Positions 14,461 through 22,058 of a DNA stretch of 32,021 bases are shown here, in pieces. The first letter of the stretch is position 1. Each line of letters starts with the position of its first letter. The position numbers and the translations under genes are program-made. The notes under the pieces were generated by a model that had not been told where the DNA came from, did not search any database, and saw nothing but the letters and a program-made list of their open reading frames with translations. Source of the stretch: a virus; the IMG/VR virus record IMGVR_UViG_3300021364_000100, positions 1 to 32,021 of that record; one strand, 5' to 3'.

Positions 14461-15186
14461 ATGAATACACGAATTTTTTCGTTAGTCATGCAAAATTTAG
14501 AACAAACGTTTAGCTTGCCTAAATATGCAGATCTACATCTAACTAAAGACAGTGTGATTGACGATTTACCATTTACACCAGCACGGAAAGAAAAGTTCTG
14601 TCAAAGTTTGATGCATGAACTAGATATTGAACATTTAGATTTGACTGGCACTGTAGAACAATTTGTTCAATCATTAGATACATTTTATATGAAACGGTTC
14701 TTTGGAGAAATATGGAAGCCTAATACAGATGAACACACTTATAGTGGTTGGAGTATAGTTGACAGAATAAATGAACGCAATCCAAAAAATGTTCTTGACT
14801 TTGGGTGTGGTTATAATCAGTTCAAACCACGAATCAAAAATTTAACTGGTATTGATCCGTTCAATGAAAATGCAGATTATATGGTAGACATATTAGACTT
14901 TAATGTAGATGAAAAGTATGACCATATGATTGTATTTGGCAGTTTAAACTTTGGTGATGAAGCTGATATACGCACTCGTTTTAAAAAGTTACATTCATTA
15001 TTAGACGTAGGTGGACGAATGTATTTTAGAGTCAATCCAGGAATACTTTGGCCTAAAGGACCTTACGTAGATATTTTTCCGTGGAGTTTTGAATTTGCTT
15101 ATGCACTTGCAAAAGAATATAACTGTAAATTAGAGCAATACAAAAAAGATAGAAAACGTTTTTATTTTGAAATACTAAAGATGTGA
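14461..15186 (+). CDS. Class I SAM-dependent methyltransferase with an N-terminal carrier-like segment
   Basis: A 241-residue protein. ATG 14461 is preferred over the in-frame GTG at 14449. The C-terminal two thirds form a Rossmann methyltransferase: VLDFGCGYNQF (motif I), TGIDPF (motif II acidic position), IVFGSLNFGDE and LLDVGGRMYFRVNPG. The first 75 residues (LTKDSVIDDLPFTPARKEKFCQSLMHELDIEHLDLTGTVEQFVQSL, in short) follow the helical pattern of acyl carrier proteins but lack the phosphopantetheine serine. This resemblance is by eye and uncertain. The gene is a + strand island and its end overlaps the convergent gene at 15175 by 12 bases. It lies next to a halogenase module, so O-, N- or C-methylation of the same product is plausible. 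Confidence 0.75.
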   Translation: MNTRIFSLVMQNLEQTFSLPKYADLHLTKDSVIDDLPFTPARKEKFCQSLMHELDIEHLDLTGTVEQFVQSLDTFYMKRFFGEIWKPNTDEHTYSGWSIVDRINERNPKNVLDFGCGYNQFKPRIKNLTGIDPFNENADYMVDILDFNVDEKYDHMIVFGSLNFGDEADIRTRFKKLHSLLDVGGRMYFRVNPGILWPKGPYVDIFPWSFEFAYALAKEYNCKLEQYKKDRKRFYFEILKM

Positions 15187-15903
15187 TCTGTTTTCAAATA
15201 GTACTTTACATTTATCATAGTTTTCTTTATTAATTATAAGTTGCAATTTATTGCATACTTCTTCATATACATCATATTTTAAGATATCATTTATTTCTGT
15301 AATAACAACATCATCTTCTGTTGAATATGTTTTATAATTTTCGATTTGTGTTTCAAACTCATTAGCAAGTACCTGCTTCATAGTAATACCTTGTTCTCTA
15401 GCTTTATCTTCATATAAATCTTTATACAAATATTCTTTGTTTTTTGGATCAACAAAATAATAATAGCTCGAACGCATCCATCTTTCAATTAGTAATTCAA
15501 TATCATCTGGTATTACAACAATATACTGTGCAGGATCAAAAAACTTTTTAGTTTCATCTAAGTCATCATGTAACGTATATATAAAGTGGTTAGGATATAA
15601 CTTTTTCTTCCACGCTTGTATATCTGCAGGAGTAGTTGTAATTCCTCTTGATCTAGCAAAACTTAATACAGGCGGTATAGTAAATTCAGGATCAAGTCCT
15701 TTGGGCTTTGCTCCTTTAAATCTTTTGTTAAAATGCATTTTACTAAAATCTTTATCTTTTCCCATATAAGGTAACCACGGATGGTCGTTATTTTGTTCGT
15801 GATCATACCAAGCAACATTTTCGCAACATGCTATCATACGTCCTAGCATATGTCCTCCACTGCCTTGCGGAAAATTTAATGTAATACAATTACTTTCTAC
15901 CAT
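15175..15903 (-). CDS. P-loop protein, possibly sulfotransferase-like
   Basis: A 242-residue protein, taking ATG 15903; a TTG at 15927 is an alternative. The N-terminus reads ITLNFPQGSGGHMLGRMIACCENVAWYDH. The GSGGHMLGRM loop followed by a hydrophobic helix resembles the 5'-PSB/P-loop that binds PAPS in sulfotransferases, and the middle contains YIVVIPDDIELLIERWMRSSYYYF, similar to the 3' phosphate-binding helix region. I am not certain of the family; such proteins are common in marine phages and are often annotated as hypothetical. The gene overlaps the ANL-core gene by 14 bases. If it is a sulfotransferase it would sulphate the product of this module. Confidence 0.45.
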   Translation of the reverse strand: MVESNCITLNFPQGSGGHMLGRMIACCENVAWYDHEQNNDHPWLPYMGKDKDFSKMHFNKRFKGAKPKGLDPEFTIPPVLSFARSRGITTTPADIQAWKKKLYPNHFIYTLHDDLDETKKFFDPAQYIVVIPDDIELLIERWMRSSYYYFVDPKNKEYLYKDLYEDKAREQGITMKQVLANEFETQIENYKTYSTEDDVVITEINDILKYDVYEEVCNKLQLIINKENYDKCKVLFENRSHL

Positions 15904-16570
15904 AGTACCAATAACTTCCTTTTTCAAATTTTACAATATCTCCTGTAGCAAACCAATCATCATATACGCAAATATCGCCTTTGACATATAATTCTTTTCT
16001 GACTATTTTTACTTCACAGAAAGTTGTGTCTCCAATAATTGTATGTAATGGTAAATCGTATGCTTCTGGATCTTGTTCTGTATAAGTTTTATTAATTGCC
16101 ATTGGACCTATTTCACTCATTCCCCAATTAGCAATAAATGTAGCACCTTTTGCTACAAACCTATTAATACATTCTGCAGGCACTCTGTCACTGCCAACTG
16201 CTATAATCTTATCTCTTAAATCTAAATTAGTCCAGCCTTTAGTTTTTGTTACAGCAAGTGCCATACCAGGTGTTAAATGACTGTGCGTAAAATGTTTAAT
16301 GTTGCTTACCCAACGAAAAGGATTAAACTGTTCTATATGCACTTCAGCATCAATTTCTATAGCTGGCAAGGTTTGTGCAAGTAATCCGCCAGCATGATCT
16401 AATTTACATACAGTATAAATTTTACTTGTGTTTGTAATTTTTTGTACATCACGTGCTACTTTGTTTGCACGTTTTATCTTTTCAGGACTTTGATAAATTT
16501 GCTTTGCTGGTCCTGTTGTACCACTTGAACTGATACTAGTTCCGTTTTTTAAAATGTTTTTCAGTTCCAT
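15890..16570 (-). CDS. Minimal ANL adenylation core lacking the C-terminal domain
   Basis: A 226-residue protein with the central adenylation motifs: SISSSGTTGPAKQ (P-loop A3, 12-24), THSHLTPGMALAV, NWGMSEIGPMA (A5, 148-158) and FATGDIVKF (A7, 207-215). It ends at WYYGRK, exactly at the A8 hinge. The whole C-terminal subdomain with the A10 lysine and about 150 N-terminal residues of a normal ligase are absent. The DNA beyond the stop encodes the next protein in another frame, so this is not a simple frameshift. It resembles MenE-like and DltA-like cores. It may be a stand-alone adenylate-forming or acyl-binding enzyme, or may use a partner domain. It overlaps the DUF6356 gene by 35 bases and so is tightly coupled to the halogenase. 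Confidence 0.8.
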   Translation of the reverse strand: MELKNILKNGTSISSSGTTGPAKQIYQSPEKIKRANKVARDVQKITNTSKIYTVCKLDHAGGLLAQTLPAIEIDAEVHIEQFNPFRWVSNIKHFTHSHLTPGMALAVTKTKGWTNLDLRDKIIAVGSDRVPAECINRFVAKGATFIANWGMSEIGPMAINKTYTEQDPEAYDLPLHTIIGDTTFCEVKIVRKELYVKGDICVYDDWFATGDIVKFEKGSYWYYGRK

Positions 16571-16742
16571 CAGTAATCTTCTTGGCTAATTTGTAAGGTG
16601 TAAAAGCAAATAAAAAAGGAAATATGGCATGTATTGTGCCAGTTATAAAGACTAATAGAGCTAGTATATTAAAGTACATAGCATAGAAGAAGTGTTTAAA
16701 ATAATTTGATTGTACTTTTTTTAGATGATTCCATTCTATCAT
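16536..16742 (-). CDS. DUF6356-like small membrane protein
   Basis: A 68-residue protein with one or two membrane segments (FNILALLVFITGTIHAIFPFLFAF). The pattern HLKKVQSNYFKHFFYA, then G-x-IHAIFPFLF, then a short basic tail, matches the DUF6356 family of small bacterial membrane proteins, whose function is unknown. The start overlaps the halogenase stop by ATGA and the end overlaps the ANL-core gene. It may tether or assist the halogenase-ANL pair at the membrane; this is inference from position only. Confidence 0.65.
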   Translation of the reverse strand: MIEWNHLKKVQSNYFKHFFYAMYFNILALLVFITGTIHAIFPFLFAFTPYKLAKKITDGTEKHFKKRN

Positions 16743-17812
16743 AACATATGATCCTTTAGTAAATTCCAGCTGTGTTTACCCATCAGTCCTTGATGGCCGT
16801 TTTCACTGTAAAAATATATATCATTTACAGCTTCTTCTTTGTTGTTTTTGTAATAATCCCAATACTCACCTTTTCTAGTGTTACATGAATACAGTGCTTT
16901 TATCCATTTATGTATTCCTGTATATGTTTTGTTTATTAGTCTATTATATGCATCAGGTTTATCTTCTAATAAAAGGAAATTTTTGATTCCGCTTTGAGCC
17001 GCAAAATTTGCAGTAGCATTTAATGGTTCTATAAATCCAGCACTTAACCCAAGGAATAATACATTATCCTTCCATGCCTGTTCAGGTATTCTAGTTTCAA
17101 ACTTAATTACATTTTCATGTTTAATACCTGTTGTATTTTCAAATTCTTTAATTGCATTGTTAATAGAAATGTACTTAGAACTGAAAACGTATCCATAACT
17201 TAATCTTGATTGTAAACTTATACTCCATAACCAACCGTTGCTAAGAGCTTGTGATTTTGTATAAGGAATATATTTGCTAGGTGCATTACCTATTACAGCA
17301 TAATCATTTATTAAGAAATCGCTTTTAGTATGAACCAATCCTACTTGCTCTGATAGCACACCGTTTTGTCCTGTAGCATCTATATAAAATTCATTCTTGT
17401 CATACTGTTTAATTGTAAATTGTGTATGAACAATATTAAAGTTATCTTGTTGCTCACACCATTTTTGTAATACCTGACAAAATCCAGGAGCATCTATATG
17501 GTAAGCATAAGTTTGATGTCTGTCAGTTTCTAATGCTTTAGGTTCGTTTGCAGAATAGTAAAGCCAACTGTTGTTATCTTTCCAACCTGAAAATAATGTT
17601 CCGTATTTAAAATAACCGTTTACTTTGTTCAAAAACTGTTGGTCTGACATACCAATTAGTTTAGGGATTTCATTAATTGTAGGAACAGTTGATTCACCTA
17701 TTTTCCGTACAACAGTATTTGGATCTCTAAATAAAGTTACTTTTTTATTTGCTTTCAACAAATATAAACATGCTATCCAAGCCGCTGTTCCACTACCTAT
17801 TACATTATACAT
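16739..17812 (-). CDS. Flavin-dependent halogenase (tryptophan-halogenase family)
   Basis: A 357-residue flavoprotein. GSGTAA (6-11) is the FAD dinucleotide-binding start and KIGESTVPTINEIP (37-50) the GEST signature. YFKYGTLFSGW (67-77) holds the catalytic lysine K69, equivalent to PrnA Lys79, which forms the lysine-hypohalite. The WxWxIP fingerprint appears as GWLWSIS (193-199), with Ser in place of Pro. LSAGFIEPLNATA (256-268) is the conserved second flavin segment. Halogenases use FADH2, O2 and a halide to halogenate electron-rich rings. It is shorter than the roughly 500-540 residues of bacterial enzymes. A cyanophage halogenase of this family (VirX1, which prefers iodide) is already known, so a viral member is not unprecedented. 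The neighbours are a GNAT-like protein, a DUF6356 protein and an ANL core. Confidence 0.85.
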   Translation of the reverse strand: MYNVIGSGTAAWIACLYLLKANKKVTLFRDPNTVVRKIGESTVPTINEIPKLIGMSDQQFLNKVNGYFKYGTLFSGWKDNNSWLYYSANEPKALETDRHQTYAYHIDAPGFCQVLQKWCEQQDNFNIVHTQFTIKQYDKNEFYIDATGQNGVLSEQVGLVHTKSDFLINDYAVIGNAPSKYIPYTKSQALSNGWLWSISLQSRLSYGYVFSSKYISINNAIKEFENTTGIKHENVIKFETRIPEQAWKDNVLFLGLSAGFIEPLNATANFAAQSGIKNFLLLEDKPDAYNRLINKTYTGIHKWIKALYSCNTRKGEYWDYYKNNKEEAVNDIYFYSENGHQGLMGKHSWNLLKDHML

Positions 17813-18326
17813 ATTTTTCTCTCAATTCAAAATATCTTTCATTATTTAATTTCCAAATACTTTGCCAAGAATTAAAAACTTGTTCGTTACAAATCCATTC
17901 AACCATTTTACCTCTAGCCATAGCAGAAAAACTATTATGAATTCTATTCATTCTTCCACTGTTATCTCTATCTGTGTTTGTTGTTATATATAAAGGCTTA
18001 CCTTTTGCAAATTCTATCTGTAACGGAAGGTGTGCATATATACCCCAACTTTGCATTTGGTACCTGTTTAGTCCTTTCACAGGTCTTGGAGATAATTGAG
18101 CACCTCTGTATAATGCTCTGTATCCATCTTTAAAAGGATGTATGCCTGTCAAACTTATAATTTTATCTTCTGTATATGTAGCATACCACATACCTTTTTC
18201 CAAGCACCACTCCCAACGTAATTCTTTGAGGCTACTATTATTTTTCCAACCAAGTAATTTGCACTCTTCGATAAACTCTTCAAGAGCAGGTGTTACTTGT
18301 GTAAGTTCTTCGGTATAATAATTCAT
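17805..18326 (-). CDS. GNAT-like hypothetical protein (173 aa)
   Basis: A 173-residue soluble protein. The order of elements (MWYATYTEDKIISLTGIHPF, then a strand and loop with GYRALYRGAQLSPRP, then PLYITTNTDRDNSGRMNRIHNSFSAMARGKMVEW) resembles a GNAT acyltransferase fold. In that fold the YITTN segment would be strand beta-5 and the following helix the last acceptor helix. The classic Q/R-x-x-G-x-G/A acetyl-CoA loop is not clear, so the call is tentative. It overlaps the 2OG oxygenase gene by ATGA upstream and the halogenase gene by eight bases downstream, so the three are translated together. Confidence 0.4.
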   Translation of the reverse strand: MNYYTEELTQVTPALEEFIEECKLLGWKNNSSLKELRWEWCLEKGMWYATYTEDKIISLTGIHPFKDGYRALYRGAQLSPRPVKGLNRYQMQSWGIYAHLPLQIEFAKGKPLYITTNTDRDNSGRMNRIHNSFSAMARGKMVEWICNEQVFNSWQSIWKLNNERYFELREKYV

Positions 18327-18943
18327 TTTGCTCGCATATGCTCAATAACTGTCATAACTGTTTGTGGATTAGTTCCTACGTTAAGTACAATCATATAAGC
18401 ATCTTCGCTCCCAGCATTGAACAAATGATGTTGTTTCGCAGTGTTAAGAAAATAAGCAGAACCATTCTTCCAAGGTAAAATTTTATCTTCTAGCATAAAC
18501 GTAAACTTAGGATAGTCCATATTTCTCATTGGAACAATAATTCTAAAAGAATGTAATTCAGTTGACTTAAAATCTCTGTGTGGCGGGAAAAATCCTCCAG
18601 GAGGTATTTTTAAAAAATGTGAACGACCTACATACGGTTGCCAATATTCACATAATTTTTTAATTTCAGGATGTTCATATACAGGTGTTGGTACATTAAT
18701 ATCCATCTCTGTTGGCATAGATGCAGGATCTTCTGCATAAAAAGAATCAAGGTCAGGACGTCCTGACAGACCTCCGTCTAAACTTGTAATACTTAACCCC
18801 CAACGATTAATATTTTTATGTGGGTTATATTTTACATATGTAAAGTTTTCCTCAGACCATTTTACAATATTTTTTGGTTCTTTCAATGTAATATCTAATT
18901 CTATGAAATCACCATAGGTACATAAGGTTACATATTCTAGCAT
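18323..18943 (-). CDS. Aspartyl/asparaginyl beta-hydroxylase-like 2OG-Fe(II) oxygenase
   Basis: A 206-residue protein. The iron ligands are H122 and D124 in GGFFPPHRDF and the distal histidine in AKQHHLFNAG (172-173). R134 in HSFRIIVPM is the likely 2-oxoglutarate contact. ILPWKNGSAYFLNT and YMIVLNVG are the conserved strands of the double-stranded beta-helix in the Asp/Asn hydroxylase (PF05118) type. It would hydroxylate an amino acid side chain or a related small substrate using O2 and 2-oxoglutarate. It is the first gene of the four-gene run ending at the ANL core, with an AGGAG about seven bases before ATG 18943. Its divergent neighbour is the + strand nitroreductase. Confidence 0.8.
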   Translation of the reverse strand: MLEYVTLCTYGDFIELDITLKEPKNIVKWSEENFTYVKYNPHKNINRWGLSITSLDGGLSGRPDLDSFYAEDPASMPTEMDINVPTPVYEHPEIKKLCEYWQPYVGRSHFLKIPPGGFFPPHRDFKSTELHSFRIIVPMRNMDYPKFTFMLEDKILPWKNGSAYFLNTAKQHHLFNAGSEDAYMIVLNVGTNPQTVMTVIEHMRAK

Positions 18944-19008
18944 TCTTGTTCTCCTGTCACTATATTACTTATTTTGCTTCAGCATTGCATACAAGCAATA
19001 TGGCACAT

Positions 19009-19016
19009 AATAAATA
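19009..19016 (+). promoter_or_regulatory. Late promoter candidate (AATAAATA) before the + strand nitroreductase
   Basis: AATAAATA is in the 98-base divergent gap, 26 bases before the GTG at 19042. It is a one-base variant of TATAAATA with the same spacing as the candidates before 2966 and 8020. A + strand promoter is expected here because the two + genes are isolated within a - strand region. Confidence 0.45.
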
Positions 19017-19041
19017 TGTATAACAAATTAAGGAGACTATT

Positions 19042-19983
19042 GTGAGCAGAAAATTTGGTGAAAGCAAAGTGCCTACAACACCGCAAAACGGTTTTAATGT
19101 AAGAGGCAACAACAGAGACAGCACAATTAAACATATGTTCTATAATTGGGACCAAGAAATGGAAATTATTCGGGCTACACAAAAATGCCAACGTAATTGG
19201 GATTATAGCAGAGATGTACATCCTGAAATCATTGATTACCTACTATGGCATGCTGAAGAAGCTCCTTCAAAACAATATGAAGCATACTATGATGTTTACT
19301 GGACAGCAGATAGAAAAGTAATTGAGGAATGTTCAAAATATACTTGGGGATCAACTCACACTAGAACTCCTCCTTCAACATGGCGTAATACACAAGCCAA
19401 TGCAAATATGTATATGCTATTTGTAGCAAAGCAACCTGAAACACAACTTAATTGTAATCATGACGGCACATTAAAAGATAACAAACATCATGCACGTTGG
19501 GAAAACTCTTATGTTAGTATAGGTATTGCTATGGGACTTGTTATGCGAGCCGCAAATAGTTTAGGACTTGCAACAGGTTGTAATAAAAGTCACGGGGACC
19601 TAAATGGTAACATGTTCTGGGAAAAGAAACTAGGAATTGAAAAAGACGTACTTGAAGGAAATAAAAAAATTGCATATGGTATCGGTATTGGCTTTCCACA
19701 AGAAGGAAGACCAAGATGGGAAACTGATGATTACGAATTAGCAATTGGTTCTGGCAACGGTAGTCATCTTACTACAATGGACGAAAGTCATCCTGATTGG
19801 ACTGAAAGGCGACAGCTTCCTGCACCTTGGGATAAAAAATTCAATAAAATTAAAATTGTAGATATTAGAACAACAAATAAGGCAACTGATCCTTATGGTG
19901 TAGAACACGAAATACCTAATGAGTCATCTATCAAAATTAACACCATGAGAAAAAGAATAATCAACGTAACGGAAATAAAGTAA
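19042..19983 (+). CDS. Nitroreductase-family flavoprotein (313 aa)
   Basis: Starts at GTG 19042 behind a good AAGGAG. The nitroreductase signature is in the middle: WENSYVSIGIAMGLVMRAANSLGLATG, which is the FMN-binding helix, followed by KIAYGIGIGFPQEGRPRWETDD, the second FMN loop. The 120-residue N-terminal part (FYNWDQEMEIIRATQKCQRNWDY and HAEEAPSKQYEAYYDVYW) matches the first strands and the SKQ-type substrate loop. At 313 residues it is longer than usual (about 200-250). The family uses NAD(P)H and FMN for nitro, quinone, flavin or dehalogenation chemistry. It forms a + strand pair with the SGNH gene (TAATG overlap) inside the - strand operons. Two other nitroreductases lie downstream on the opposite strand. 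Confidence 0.8.
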   Translation: MSRKFGESKVPTTPQNGFNVRGNNRDSTIKHMFYNWDQEMEIIRATQKCQRNWDYSRDVHPEIIDYLLWHAEEAPSKQYEAYYDVYWTADRKVIEECSKYTWGSTHTRTPPSTWRNTQANANMYMLFVAKQPETQLNCNHDGTLKDNKHHARWENSYVSIGIAMGLVMRAANSLGLATGCNKSHGDLNGNMFWEKKLGIEKDVLEGNKKIAYGIGIGFPQEGRPRWETDDYELAIGSGNGSHLTTMDESHPDWTERRQLPAPWDKKFNKIKIVDIRTTNKATDPYGVEHEIPNESSIKINTMRKRIINVTEIK

Positions 19984-20687
19984 TGCAAACTAGATTACTA
20001 GCCTACGGGTGTAGTAATACATTTGGTGAAGGTTTAGATGATATCTGGCATCATGATCCTAGTTTAAAGTACGGTAACAATGGCGGCAATCCTAGTCGCT
20101 ATGCTTGGCCTAGAGAACTAGGTAAACTTATGAACTTTGATGAAGTTCATAATCATGCCGAAGGTGGTGCATCAAATAAGAAAATATGGCTCAATATTTT
20201 ACAAACAAAAATTGATCCTATTACAGATACCGTAGTCGTGCAATGGACATTTGTAGATAGATATACTATTTTTTATGACGATGGTTCACATGAAAGATTT
20301 TTACCTAATGACATTGAGAATAAAAAAGGTAAAATGCGTATGTCTAATGGCATTGCTCTACAAAAAATTATAGATGAAAACAGTAACAGGACACAAGATT
20401 GGTATGAAAACTATCATAGTGATATCGATGCTATTCTTGATTCATACTGTAGAATATCTCAAGTAAAACATTATTTAGATTCTAAAGGAATAAGAAACTT
20501 CCATTTTATAAATGATAAAAGATGGGCTTGGCAAAGTGATTCTCAATTAATAGATCAAAAAATTTGTAAATGTTTGCTATTTAAAAAAGAACATGGTGTA
20601 GCTCTAGATGGAATGCACCCTGGTAAGAAAGCTCATAAAAAGTATGCAAAAGCAATTTATGATTTTATAATCGACCAATCAAAGTAA
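19983..20687 (+). CDS. SGNH/GDSL-type hydrolase
   Basis: A 234-residue hydrolase. Block I is AYGCSNTFGEGLDD (Ser11), block II is GGASNKK (61-67, oxyanion glycine), and block V is DGMHPGKKAHKKYA near the C-terminus, with the D-x-x-H catalytic pair. The block III Asn is not obvious. SGNH enzymes remove or transfer acyl or acetyl groups on glycans and small molecules. No signal peptide is present, so it acts in the cytoplasm. Its start overlaps the nitroreductase stop (TAATG) and its 3' end overlaps the convergent methyltransferase by 23 bases. Similar SGNH proteins are common in T4-like marine phages. Confidence 0.75.
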   Translation: MQTRLLAYGCSNTFGEGLDDIWHHDPSLKYGNNGGNPSRYAWPRELGKLMNFDEVHNHAEGGASNKKIWLNILQTKIDPITDTVVVQWTFVDRYTIFYDDGSHERFLPNDIENKKGKMRMSNGIALQKIIDENSNRTQDWYENYHSDIDAILDSYCRISQVKHYLDSKGIRNFHFINDKRWAWQSDSQLIDQKICKCLLFKKEHGVALDGMHPGKKAHKKYAKAIYDFIIDQSK

Positions 20688-21342
20688 ATCTTGTACCTCT
20701 TGGATCTGGTACTTCATCTTCAATTAGCACCTCAGCATTTTCAGGTAACTGATCTTTGAATTCTTGGATAGTGTGTACACAATTTGTATGTGTGGGTATA
20801 TCAAACATAGCATTTGATTGAAAAGCAAAGTAAGCTGGCGATACTCTACTCCACCAAGGATTTTTGTACTTAGGCCAAGGTCCCCATTCTTTCATAGGAG
20901 CCATATGTTCACAAGATGTGTTTATGAATAAATCACATGTTGTATATTGATCTCTATATTTCTCAAACACATCACCTGTAATAAAATCTATATCAAATCC
21001 TTTAAACAATTCATATTTGGCTCTGTATATCACATCAGAATCAACATCTATGCAAGTAATTTTTTTGACTTCGTTGTAGAACGCAGGTATCAAAATACTG
21101 CCATACCAACTGCCCATAATAACTATTTCAGAATCTTTGTTTAAAAAATTAAGACTCTTTATATGATCGATTAAATTTAACTTTGATAAAAACTGATTAG
21201 AACTAAAACTATCTAGAACATCTTTTTGACGTAGTTGTCTTAGTCTATTTTTGTCTGCATCGGGTGTGTTTGCAAAGTCACGCATTTCTTGCGTTACTAG
21301 GTTGTCAATTATTGTTTGTAACTGTTTTACATCTATCGCCAT
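20665..21342 (-). CDS. SAM-dependent methyltransferase-like protein
   Basis: A 225-residue protein whose middle (SEIVIMGSWYGSILIPAFYNEVKKITCIDVDSDVIYRAK, in short) follows the Rossmann methyltransferase pattern. VIMGSWYGS takes the place of motif I and CIDVDSD provides the ribose-binding acidic residue; GDVFEKYRD and CDLFINTSCEHM follow. The glycine loop is atypical (MGSWYGS rather than GxGxG), so activity is not certain. It is the last gene of the long operon that begins beyond the right edge, overlaps the nitroreductase gene by ten bases and ends convergent with the SGNH gene. Confidence 0.68.
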   Translation of the reverse strand: MAIDVKQLQTIIDNLVTQEMRDFANTPDADKNRLRQLRQKDVLDSFSSNQFLSKLNLIDHIKSLNFLNKDSEIVIMGSWYGSILIPAFYNEVKKITCIDVDSDVIYRAKYELFKGFDIDFITGDVFEKYRDQYTTCDLFINTSCEHMAPMKEWGPWPKYKNPWWSRVSPAYFAFQSNAMFDIPTHTNCVHTIQEFKDQLPENAEVLIEDEVPDPRGTRFTLIGRL

Positions 21343-22058
21343 TTTACAACATCCTGTAATGGTGGTTTGCGATCCTTACCAAATTTACCGTGTTCTTTTA
21401 GCCATTCATACCTATAGTAATCGCCATATCCTACTGACATAATAGAATGTACTTTCGCTAATCCTTCGTCATACCATAACCAAGGTGTATCCATCCATTT
21501 TGTTTCATTCTTAGGAAGGCATGCACAATAAGAAACATCAATACCTTCTTCTAAACAAGCAACTGTCAAAGCCTGTGCAAATAAACCAACTTCAAAACTA
21601 GTGCTTTCTGCAATATCCCTTACCATACTTACTTCACATTGTTCAGCATAATGGACTTCTAGTTTAACTTTTTCTTTATAAAAAGGATTAGGCTCTGGAA
21701 CAACTCTTGAAGCAAATATTAAAAGATGTGAATTTTCTAATACATGCCTATATGACGGATTAGGTTCGAACTTATATTCTACTTTCATTTTTGGATTGGC
21801 TTTTGTATCTGTACGTAAGCCTTTTTCATCATAATAAGCATGATTGCCTACTACTTTGTCATATATAATTTTTTTTCTTTTATCGCCTGGGCCTAAAACA
21901 TTTACAGTGTACGGCATGAAATTATTTTTTGATGGTGTAACTTTCCAGGCTTTGTAAAGTAATTTGGAAAAATCATCATCAGGTATAACCTTATCTTTGT
22001 ATCTTAGAACATGATGTCTTTGTTCTAGCGTTGTTAATATATTTTTTTTCTTACTCAT
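21333..22058 (-). CDS. Nitroreductase-family flavoprotein, paralogue 1
   Basis: ATG 22058 is chosen, overlapping the carbamoyltransferase stop by ATGA; a TTG at 22073 is an alternative. The 241 residues begin MSKKKNILTTLEQRHHVLRYKDKVIP. KVTPSKNNFMPYTVNVLGP is the FMN-phosphate and substrate loop, and FEVGLFAQALTVACLEEGIDVSYCACLP the FMN-binding helix region. SIMSVGYGD closes the fold. It is clearly paralogous to the gene at 24378, with shared TPSK-N-MPY-VNVLGP and GLFAQ-L---CL motifs. The family includes flavin reductases, azoline oxidases and reductive dehalogenases, and any of these would make sense beside a halogenase. The exact reaction is unknown. Confidence 0.8.
   Translation of the reverse strand: MSKKKNILTTLEQRHHVLRYKDKVIPDDDFSKLLYKAWKVTPSKNNFMPYTVNVLGPGDKRKKIIYDKVVGNHAYYDEKGLRTDTKANPKMKVEYKFEPNPSYRHVLENSHLLIFASRVVPEPNPFYKEKVKLEVHYAEQCEVSMVRDIAESTSFEVGLFAQALTVACLEEGIDVSYCACLPKNETKWMDTPWLWYDEGLAKVHSIMSVGYGDYYRYEWLKEHGKFGKDRKPPLQDVVKWR

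Noticed and set aside
15890-15930. Frameshift as the cause of the short ANL protein
   Set aside because: The DNA after the stop encodes a different protein with its own motifs, not the missing ANL C-terminal domain.
18984-18999. ATTGC/GCAAT hairpin in the divergent gap before the + strand nitroreductase
   Set aside because: Only five base pairs and AT-rich; not distinguishable from chance.
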